Shown here: one piece after another, positions 35,501-47,500 of the stretch | Layout of the letters: each line of letters opens with the position of its first letter | How positions within the stretch are numbered: the stretch's first letter is position 1 | Assembly: GCA_030765045.1 (NCBI GenBank) | Contig: CM060964.1 | Coordinates: 321,850,013 to 321,914,012, forward strand | Length of the DNA stretch: 64,000 nucleotides | Direction of reading: 5' to 3' | From: Tenodera sinensis | Taxonomy: Eukaryota; Arthropoda; Insecta; Mantodea; Mantidae | Made by a program: the position numbers and the translations under genes | The notes under the pieces: model-generated | What the model saw: the letters and a program-made list of their open reading frames with translations, nothing else | Databases searched by the model: none | Told to the model about the DNA's origin: nothing

Positions 35501-38500
35501 TCAAGCCAGTTCGTAAGTTTGTTGGCATAAATAAATAATAATTCACATGGATTTTTTGCATAAAGCGTCATGAATAAAAAATACATTTTTGTGTTAAAAG
35601 TTAAATTTCCCAGACTAGCAAGCCAACCTCTGCAGAATGCTCTGTAATGAGCTTTCACTTTTATTTCCACTGCTTTTATCTGCAGTTATAAAATATTTTT
35701 TTCTGTCTACATAATTGCCCCAGAAGGCTATTCTTTATTTTAAGATATAATGAAAATAGGCAAAGTATATCTAATTTTATTAATTTAACAAAATCATGTT
35801 AAACAGCATTTCATCTTACTTCTCTATCACTATGACAGCTAACCTACATTCTGATTTTTAAAAGAAGATACATGACGGCCATTTGCTTCTCCACGTGGAG
35901 GGCTGCAGTATTGTCAAGAAGCTGTTCACAAGTTAAACATAGCACTCTCTTTAACACTCAATACTTGGAACATATAAGCAAGCATTTGGGTTTATTTCAT
36001 GGCAGCAAAAAGATGCAGATATTTTAATCTATATTAACCTACCTTCCTATTTTTTTCATATTTGTTCTCGATACGAAAAAAGTAATGTGTTATCAATATG
36101 ACTTCACTGCGTCTTCACAGTTGTGGTTCTGAGTACCTAATTTACAGTTGAATCTCTCTCTCTCTCTCTAATTCTCTCGATTATAACAGCGGTTCCTGTG
36201 GTACTTTCAAGCGTACTGTCAGTCCAGCCCTTTGACATGGTATGGCCGACGTTTACCCAAGTTCCATGCAACCACCTTATTTCCTTCAAGTTCCTGTTTT
36301 GCATTTCTCTTAAAAACAAAGTCCTTAGCGCTACAATATCTGACCTTTCAAACATCACTCTTCTGTTATTTATTATCATCATCATCGTCATTGAACTTAA
36401 GTCACAGATCATGAAGGATTTTATTCGAAGAGCTAAGGCTTCTCTCAAAAAGTTCTGCTTCTTTAACAGAAGAAAGATTTTCTTTAAGAGATTCTAGAAT
36501 GAGTCGCCTACTTATTTTAAGAGCATGTGCCGTTTGTTTCCTCACTTGATTGAAAAGAGGTTCATTGTGAAGGAGCATATTTTCTTCCTGTTTGAAGAAT
36601 GTCTGCAGGTACCTCCATCAACTCTTGCTTCCATAAGTATGTATTTTAACATCAAATTTAACAAAATAGGCTAACAACATACAATGCAATGGAACAACAA
36701 AGCAAGGTCAGTTTCCTGGAAACAACTGGCAATAGCGTACCTGAGGAATACATTGTCATTGGTGTAACCAATGTTGCAACCTTTGTTTACATTTCCATAA
36801 CAATGGTGTTCCCCTCTTGCCCTGTACCCCTGCTGCTTGATACCTGTCATGTATCTTCTTTTAAAAATCACACTGTAACAATGGAGTTAGTATTTGGTAT
36901 TAAGCGTATCATTTAATCTTGTTTACAAAATGAAAGCACAAATGTAGCTTTGCCTATTGCTTATAGTTGAATTTTAGCACAGTAGAATGTTCTGTACCTT
37001 TTTTCTCTCTCTTTTTATTTCCTGTATCTCTTGTCTATAATAGATAGTATTGCATTCCACCCAAACATTTGTAACCAAGATTTCACCAGAAATATACATT
37101 TTGAGACTCTCTGAATTAAAAAAAAAAGGCATTAGTGGAAAAAGCTGTGTGATAGTGGGTGAGAGAGAGTGAGCAGCATCAAACTTGGTATTTAATACTT
37201 GAATGACGTTTGAGCTAGGTTTGTGATACTAACTTTACTTACTTAAATTTAGAAAGCGGAACATGTTTCACAAGGTAATTATTATTTATTTATGCCAACA
37301 AACTTACTGTTGGTGTTTTTAAACACACAAGCCGTGTGTGGGCAAAGTTTAAGAGGTAGAACTGGAACTTAAAAATTCAATGCCACAACTGGGATTTGAA
37401 CCACAGACCTTCCGCTTGCCGGGCGGACGCTCTAACCACTGAGCTATTGTGACAAGTTTATCCTGGGTCTGTATGGTCCAGGTACTGCTGCCACATTGTT
37501 ATCAGAGTTGGGTAAATTTCTATAATTAGATTTTGTGAAGTGTCAGTTATGGAGTTATTGACACTTAATAATCTTTCTGAAGCATGGTTCCATTTACATG
37601 GTTATGTTTCGCCACAAAATAACATTGGCTCACAAAGAAACCTGATTTTACACACAAGGTCCCCTTGCATTATTGCTGTGTACTGTGTAGAATAAATATT
37701 TTATTCTTAAACAACGCTGTCAATTGCCAGAATCACATCAGCGTAGCTGGTGTGCTGGAATTTTGTTCCACAGGAGTTCTTTTACATGCCAGTAAATCTA
37801 CTGACATGGAGCTGTCATTTTTAAGCACACTTAAAACCATGTCTGGGTCAGATTTGAACCCACGACCTTGGGATCAGTAGGCCAGCATCTAACCAACTGA
37901 GCCACCCAGACTGTTGTGTATACTGTGCAGTAAATGCATGCAGAATAATAGGATCTATACTTTTTGAGAACAAACAGTAAATGCAGAGAGATAACAGGAA
38001 TGTGCTCACACTATTTTTTGAGCAGCTAATCAACACTGAACATGTCATATTTTTTCAGCAAGAGTCTGCTACCACCATCCACATGTTGATGAGTTAGATT
38101 TAATTCAGGAAATTTTTGAAGATAGGGTGATTAGTGAAGGATCCTTGCAGTTTTCTGATTTAACTTTATTAAATTTTTATGTATAGGTTAACTTGGAAAA
38201 TAAAGTATCTATTGCAGATCCTCATACATTGGAAAAACTAAAAGAAAAGATCAAGCGAGAAATTTACTTAATTTCAGATATTGAATTCTCAAGTGTAAAT
38301 ACAAATTTCCTGAGATGTCAGAAATATGTGGATAGAGGAGGATAACATTTCGAACATTTCTTATGAATAAGATATGTGCTTATTACCATTGTAGTTGCAA
38401 CTATATCTATGAGAACAGGAAGTGGTTGCAGGAATATTACACCTCTTTTGGCAGTAGCTCCAGTGAGAGGGAAAAGCACTGTATATGAAGAAATGGTTTT

Positions 38501-41500
38501 ATTTAACTACCTATTACTTCACCAAGCAAGATGGCAACATGTGCGACTCACTCGGGAGGTCCTGGATTCGATCCCTGTCGGCTGACCACTCTGACTTAGG
38601 TTTTTCTATGGTTTTCCCTTGTCCCTAGGTGAATGCTGGGGTGGATTCTCTTCTCCACGGATTGCTTTCCCTTCATTTCTCATTTCCCTCCCTTATCTTT
38701 CAGGTTTGCTTGGTAGCACAGTACAATGCAGACAGATGGCACAGATGCTTGCACTCTGGAACTCCGTCCCTCGCCCTCCTGGAAGTTGCTGAAAGGGTTG
38801 CCTCGATGCCCTCTCCCTGGGTAGAGGAAACACTTTGGTTGTGCACCAGGTGTCAATATCTGTAACTGTTAGGGACTTCTGTGCATCTCTGGGCTTCGTT
38901 GGCTCTGCTGACAAGCCTATGGTCTCACTTTGCCTCATTCCTTCCCCTGGGGGGGGGGGGGGTGGTACCCTGCAAAAGATCCATGTTGGGGTTGTGGTGG
39001 TTCGAGGTGTCCCCCTCGGTTACTACACACACAGACACATACCTATTACTTCCTCTATTATGTATAGTAAGTAGAGGAAGTATGTATTTCACTGAAAATA
39101 CATGTTTCAAGACTCCCTGAATCCAAAAAGGACATTTTTAGGAAATGTATGTGTATCTGTGAACAGCATAACTCAAGAATGAAAAATTGAAAGATTGGAC
39201 ACAAAGATTTTAAAAATAATCCCCCCCACCCCAGACTAACTTTTACATGAAAGATTTTTAGAAAACATGTTTTTTTTTCAAAAGTTGCTCTAACAATTTT
39301 ATTTAAGATATTTTGTTCAGAAATGAAATGTATACCTTGAATTTTCTTGGAATGTCCTCAGCAGTCCTCTTCTTTCTGGATTACTTTTGTATTAGCTAGT
39401 AAACTGTAAGAGATAGATAAAATCTTACTGCACAAAAAATGTAGACGTTGCAAAAACATGATTTGTCATATACATTTGTTTGAATTATCCATTACTTTGG
39501 TTCTCTCAGATAGGAATACATTATTCATTTTTTATCTCTTGGCCATGCAAAGAGAACAGAATTTTAAAGGTATTACATGGTGATCATCTTTAAAAGATTT
39601 GACTATCACTTACAGCCTACTGCATTCCCCATGTTCCTCTTGCATCTACAAGAAAGTTAGCAATATAATAATTTCTGCAAATGTTTATCTCAACTAACAT
39701 GAAGTGGATAGAGGAATAAACATTTGTAAGAATAGTTGGTACAAGAGTAGAGAACGTCACGTGAGTGTAACACATCAGATTTTTTAGTATGTTTTCACCA
39801 TTGCAAAAACTGAATAAGTGTAGTATACACCAAAGAGGGACATCACTATTAATAAAATGTCTGTTCTACAGAATTTACTTCTTACGGTTTTCATAAAGTT
39901 GCATTGCCTGATGATACTCCCTACCTACCTGTTACAGGTCCATATACACAGCAAAATTAAAATTTTAAGCAATCAATAAAGCAATGATTATGTTAGCATT
40001 TGTAATGGATTCTAGATAAATTTGAAATATACATATTTGAAGAATTGATGTAATGATAACTATTCTGGGTTTTCACTTCACAAGTCTTTGGGCTGGAAGC
40101 TCACATGTACTAATCACTATTTGCCAATTGCAAACTTAGCATCAGAGGCATAAGTGAAATTAAAACTTTACGTTTGTACTTCAAAATACCTAGAACAGTT
40201 GGTCCATTGTCATCCTTCAATAGCCATATAGTAAGTAAACTGCCAAAGCATTGCTGTTAGCAAAAATTAAATTAGTAATTTAAGTAAGTGATATTAATGT
40301 ACACTTTCACATGTTCAGCTGCTGCAGCTGTTTTATAACATAGTATAACAACAATCTTTATTTTCAGGAGGAGTTGACGGTGTATTTGATATTGAAGATC
40401 TTGTAGAATTGCTCAGAAGGGAAAGAGTAAGTGATTTATTTGTTGCAACTTTACCAAAAGAACTGAATTATGTGAATTACATTGTGGTGGTGTCTGGAAA
40501 GTCCCAAAGACATATGCTGGCAGTAGCTGAAATCGTTAGAAAATTGTACAAACGAAAAAGAAATGTAAATGATACCATACCCCGGATTGAAGGAGAACAT
40601 TCCAAAGAATGGATCGCAATAGACTTAGGTGAGAGTCCATGTTATAAATACTTAGATTATAAGCTGAATAATTATTCGTCCATCAGCATGATTTATTTTA
40701 TTAATGCATTTTTAATGCTTTAAATATCTGGCAACAGTTGGAATGATAGTTACGTGTAGAGCCCAGATCATTAAGCATTTATAACAATTAATATAGGTTA
40801 AGGAAAGAAGGTAATAAAAGTGTAAGAAAAGGCATTATAAATTTCAAAAAGTTACAATCACAATATATTTAATTACCAATATTTGGTTTAAAAATCATAC
40901 AGATTATACATTTTTATTGTTGCACATTGCAAGAAGGCGTTGCTATAAATGTTCATGTGTTAGACTCTGACAGAATGAGCTAAAGATTTAAGGCTGATTC
41001 ACATTATCCCTAGAATTGTAACGAATACAGAAATGGTATTGTATACAAAGCAGCATACAATATTTTGATTCACAATAGCCTGGTAATGAGACTGGGAATG
41101 CATATTCATCACAAAGTGGAGTTAATTTTTCCCCCCTGCTTCCAATTTAGCCAAAGTACTGTGGGTTAACCAATGTAAGAATTCAAGAGAATAAACATTA
41201 AATGAAGATCTATTACCGTTTGTGATTCCTCTAGTCATACCAAGCTTTCATTCCTTTATTAATGGTGTACATTAAAGTTGTTTGTTGTCCTTTTTAATTT
41301 GTACCAGATTTTGTTGTTGATTTTGTGTCAATAGCCGGTTGTAAGTTGTATATAAACAAACTACAGATGAAGCTTTCACTAGAATAACCAACAATCAATG
41401 GATCGTGAGGTTTCAGGATTTGAGGTTAGGATGCATAAATGCTGAAATTTTCTTCCAGTTTCATTTTTACAGCTTGCAACCAGAGAGAGCTCTATTGGCC

Positions 41501-44500
41501 ATTTCATGTCATGGCTGCCTACAATAATCTCTACAGTGAAGAGTTTAACATATATGCAGAATATGAATTTAATATGCCTTGCCTGAGAAAGTTAAAACTT
41601 GGCTGAATCTTCTTTCCCATTCCCAGGATCCTGGAAGGCTTCCCATTAATTATGAATGCTCACGATACAATATATATATATATATATATATTTTATCTTT
41701 GTCACTCCTCATTCTTGTTACTGTTCTTGGTTATTGTGAATCAGACTTTACACAAATCTAATAAAAATTATAACTGTCTGCTAGATGTGTAAATGAACTG
41801 TTGGAAGTAGCCAATTTCTTCTGTTACCACTTTGGAAGCTAGAGTAGATTTATACTTTAACATCTGCTGATTGATAATTTTTTTTCTTTAATTGTCCTTT
41901 CATAAACCTTACACAATAAAACTGTTGTACCATTTCAAAACTCGTGGGCAAACAATTCACTAATGTAACTGTGAAGTTTACTTTCAAATGGTTGAGTGAA
42001 GTTAGGCAACGTAGCTAAATAATGTAACCATGGGCAATGAATTCAGATGTCTTGTCTGGACTCTGGAGCTGTATAAATGGCTTTGTGTGTGTAGTGTTTA
42101 ACACCCACTTTTACTATATATGGCACCACAGGCGGTGACACTGATGATACATGGAATGAAGATGGAGCACCGTTGGAATGAGATGGCGGGGGAAACCGGA
42201 GAACCCAGAGGAAACTTGCCCCAGTGTCGCTTTGGTGAGAAACGAATGGTCTAAGCACTTGGCTACAGCACAGCCATAAATGGCTTTGGCCTCAATGAAG
42301 ATGCTGGATGCAGTTTTCAGCATAACATTGGAGAAGAAAACCACTGGACCATGGCCTACTAGCCTGAAAAACATATAATAGTCAATAACACCACCTGTGA
42401 AAGCCTTAGCATTTATGTGTGACATGTCTACTTTTATAAAAGAGTAAATTTTGGAGAGAAATGCTGAACCTTTAGTGGTAGCAAACATTACTACATAAAA
42501 GGTGATTGTATTCCAATATAAAAGACATCCAAGTTTCAAATATATGATTGGCCATCACCTAGAGTTTTCCGAGTGTAATAGAAAAATTGAAAGTATAATT
42601 AAAAACTTGAAGTTGAATTTAACCCTCCATTAGTCGCTGAGGGCCTGAGAGACCCCTACATTTATTTAAACATTCTAGTTTTCAAATTAACGCACCTATG
42701 CAATCACCTCACTAGGACATCTAATATTACACCTTACTTGACTGTTTGCTGGAGCAACAACCTTATCTGTTTATTTCTTTAGCTCCAAGAATGACTAATT
42801 GGCAGTTATGAGTTGCTGAGGTCAACCAAACTCTGTGCACTTACTTCCATTACATATTACTGACATATGTTTTTCCTCGTTAGTTGTACATTATTGCTTT
42901 GCCATTGCAAGTAGTATGTTATTGCTTCTCACAAACAGGAGTAAAAGGTAAGATCTACAATACCAAGGATCTGGAAGAAGCGTATCATGTACCTTGTGAT
43001 GATGATGCATTATGTGTGTAAGACAATTTATATGAATTGGATGATTCAAATTCTGAAGATAAACTGAAAACGAGATCTTTAGATCCAGAAACTGATCATA
43101 AAGAAGAGGATAAAAGCAACTTATGTCATAACATGTATTTTGTAGGTAACATCATATGCTTGTCAAATTTATTACTACTACCACTACCGCCACCACCACC
43201 ACCGCCGCCACCACCACCACCACCACCACCGTTATAATTACTGTTGGCAGTACATTTCATATTACAAGTTGTGCACCTGAACATCGCAATGTTTATCTTT
43301 CCATGTAGCGTAGTACAAAGTATAAGATATACTCTACTCATACCATGTTTTATTTATCTTTGATCTATCTAATAAGATATGCTAATAAAAACCATGTATA
43401 TTTCAATTACATGAAGCTAAACATGGGAATGAAGGAAAACTAAAATTCAAAAAAATAAATACAAGCATATAAGCACAAACACAGTGCAGGCCTACTAGGC
43501 CCCACACCACTAACGGTGTTCTATCAGGGTGCCCAACTAACGGAGGGTTAAATGGGCAAAAATTGGCATTTATAACTCAAATGGGTAGCTTGGCCAAAAA
43601 ATTAACATGTTCTATCCCTTCCAGCTACTTCAAAACACAATTATATCTACTTAGCTTTTAATCTTTTACCAGCCAATAAAAGGATATTTTGCCTAACATT
43701 TGGACTCTAGTTGTTTGTAAAGCTGCATTTATCTATCAGTGAATTCAACTCTATGAACAGAATAAAGGGAATGAATGATGCTTTGTACCATCTTAGTGGT
43801 AGCGCAGTACAAATTTCTTGTGGTTCTAGGAGCCAACAAAAATGCAAATATAAGCTACTGAAGTTTCCAGACAATTGTGTATAAATAGGTATACAACGTG
43901 GAAGGATTATAAATATCATAAGTGATTCTATTTGTAAAGACAAATATAAAACAAATCTGTGGTGCATTCACATGGCTGTCTACCAAAGAGAAATTCACAT
44001 ACAGTCATTAGATATTATATTATTCATATAAAATATGATTCTTCTACATGTACTATGTTACAATATATTTTTGCGTAGGAATTGTTTCAAATTAAGCAAG
44101 AAGCTTTCGACATCCTGAAACATTTTTCAAATATTTATTTGTGATAACAAGCTCTTGTGATGGAAATTAAAGAAGGGGAGGTGGAGGAAGTATTAGTAAT
44201 TTTCCATTAGGTGATGCTTAGGAAAGATCTAAATATATGTCACCACCTTTTAAAACTGGTTATGTTACATTTTGAATTATGTTTTTGTACCTTATGAAGT
44301 AACCGGTTCTTCATTAATTTTAAGACTGTTAAGTAATCAAAATGTCTAGTTTTATAGAATAAGGGATTGTTATTACTGACTCGTAACGTAATACTGCAAA
44401 TTACGTAAATGCATGTTCTAACACAACATAGGAAACAGAAAAGTATAACATATCCTAAAGTTTATGGCATATTAATGTGTTCCCCTTTGTCTGGTCTCTT

Positions 44501-47500
44501 TAAGGCACCCAATTTAACCATGTGAAGCGGCATCTTTACCTCTTCTTTCTGTTGTTGGTCTATGATGTCTCTTTGTCGTTATACCCAGCGACCTCTCATC
44601 TTATTTGTCATCATAGGACATGGATTGCTTTACACATGTCTCAGGGTCAATCCTCTTGGCTAGCTGTAGAGATGGTATGGGAGGATAGTGTGAGAAGCAG
44701 GATGGAGGCGTTCGGGTATTCAGTAATACACACTTGTCTTTCAAATTTCTTCACTTTGCACACACTGAATTCCCTGCAAGGTTTTTTTTTAATAATAAAC
44801 TGTCACCACACTTCTTTTTCCTACACTTGTTTTAAAGGTTCATGTGACTCAGTAATTCACTTAAATTGCCAGCATGCATTAATTAGCATTATTCTTAATT
44901 GTTCTGTCTCAATTCTTCATCTGTGCAGTTTCATTTAGTACTTGTGAAACGTAATTCTAAACATTTATTGTCTTATGCATGCCACTTATTTATTAGGTAC
45001 ATATATATCAGTGCCTCAACAATATCCATGCTTCAGACGAGTCGCCCACACAATAGTCTTAGTAGAACTGAGTCCGTTCAAATACCACTTGTGAATAAAA
45101 AAAAGTCCAACTGTCGGAACACAAAGGAATCACGTGGCTTCTTTATCCACACATTTAAAAAACTCAACTGCTTCAATGACTGCTTTTTTTACATTTTCTT
45201 GCAAAATCTGCAAGAATCTCAGTGCAGGTTTAAGTGTTATTTATTTTTATGTGTTTACAAAAATCACTACGTTTATATGATTCTTTCAGGGCTTTCCAAC
45301 GTTATTAATTTTATTTGCCTGGGACAAGTATTATAAGATTTGATTAAATTTTTTCCTAATTGACCATAACTACTTCATTATTGATAGATATTGAGTTGTT
45401 TTTGTACCGTTGACATTGTTGCTTCACATGTGGTCTTTTCTTCTTGTTCGCAATTTTCACTGACACAAACAACACTAACAGTGAGCCTGAAATCTGAGAA
45501 ACTGTCCTATAACCAGAAATATGTAACTGAAAGTTTAGTTTACCATGTACATATGTACTGGGCACAGTGATAAACCTACAAACCTTCCGAACAAGTATTT
45601 GTGCTATGTATTCACGTTAATAGCAGCAAGCTTTCAATTTTGTGACAATGGTCCGCCGGCTGCACACCTTCTGACTAGACATCGCAGGTCAGTACATGGC
45701 CAGCTCTTTTGTTAATGTGAGGAAGAATGCGATAGGTTTTGTATACATACGCTAATTAAAATTGACCTATACTGTTTGTACCGCATAGTGGGTTATAGAA
45801 ATTATTAGTCAAGTTTAACGTTGAAACATAAAAAGGTATCAAGTTATATGGAATGTCAAGTTATCTGGGTTCTATTGTAATACATTTTACATAATAATTT
45901 ACAATTTGCCTTAAGCTGTATATACATTTAGTTAATAGACATTCTTTTAATTTATTTTTAAATTTTGATTTTGAGAAATCATCAGTTTTAATCTCATTGG
46001 GTAGTTTACTATATAATTTGATTCCTCTGACACAAATATCCTTTTAACTGAGACATTACATGTGATAGCATTGTTTTTTGTATTATAACTGTGAAGTTGA
46101 ATTATAAGTATGAAACAAGGACACAGAATAATTACCACAGAATAAATGTCAATAAAAAGACAACAGACAAAGATCCTTTAATAATGAGCTAAATACTGTT
46201 TAACAAACTACCAAATAGTGCAAAAGCAACAAAGGGGAAAACTATTTAAAAGGGGACTAAAGAATATTCTAATACAAAGGTGTGTGTACAGGCTGGATGA
46301 ATGCTGATTGTAAATCTATGTGTATATAAAAATCAATTGCCATGTGTTAGTCTCGCAAAAAGGCAAAAATGGCTAGACTGATTCAAGTATTCTTTTCTCT
46401 CTCTCTCTTTTTTTTTTTTTTTTTTTTTTTGCCTCAATACTGGGATGGTTTAGAAAAAAGAACTTTAGGAAAAACCCAAAGGAACAGCTGAAACATTGAA
46501 AAAATAGAAATTGGTAATTTTGTATGGGAATTGCCACTTTGGATGTTTGTCCTCTATAAGTCATTCCATGTCAAATTGCACAAAATTTGACCTTCACATC
46601 TCCAATTTCATTGATATTAAATTTATGTGTTCTGTGAATGAAAAAATTATACTTATTCTTTTGTCTGTAAATTAATTATTTTGGTAAACATAAAACATTA
46701 AATTTTCGGCTATTTTACACACACTGTTCTACATAAATATAAATATCTCTGGTATTATTTTTCAGATAAATATGATCTGTGGCTCATTTTGAACATTAAA
46801 ATATATACTTCCATTTATATGTCAAACAAACAATAATTAGTTTAATACTTTCTATTTTTACAAAGTCGTTAACGTTACGAACATCATTAACAATTTATTA
46901 CAGTTTCACGGGCGATCAGCCGTGTGAGGTTTGAAAATATTGAGCTTTCGGCCATTCTAAACTCCATGGCCTTCGTCAGAATGAAAATGACCGTTAATTT
47001 TCCCGCTCCCCATATATATACAATGTTAGGTGGGAGGGGGTTGCGTTGCCCTGGCCAATGAGCGGGTGACGATTTGTGATTGGGCCTGCTGTTTCGGACT
47101 ATGTTTGTCACTGGCCACAGTGTTTTCTTGAGGGTCAGTACTTGGTCCAGAATCACTATAGTTGCTGTTGTGAATGTGTTTCATGGCTATTGTCCAGGCA
47201 GGGCTTAGCTGAAGTCCGCGGTCCCTGTTGTAATTGTTTGGATGTAGTTTGATTTGAATGGCTTCCTTAATGACTGTCCCAGTATTTGTCCGTGTGCTCC
47301 AGAACTTTGATGTCTTCAAAGTTTATTTTGTGGACATACTCTATACAATGCTCGGCCACTGCTGACTTCTCTGGTTGTAGGAGCCTGATATTGCGCTGAT
47401 GTTCTTTACACCTTTCTTCTATTGTGCGTCCTGTTTGGCCTACATACACTTTACCACATTTGCAAGGAATCCTGTAAACTCCTGGGACCTTGAGTCGAAG

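Noticed and set aside
37380..37458. Functional tRNA gene
   Set aside because: The tRNA-like sequence is embedded in a SINE body with tail, other copies exist, and position 33 is C.
42949..43240. Possible exon (KDLEEAYHVPCDDDALCV and DSNSEDKLKTRSLDPETDHK)
   Set aside because: Short, in different frames, ends in a CCACCG microsatellite; the MALSU1 joins are complete without it.
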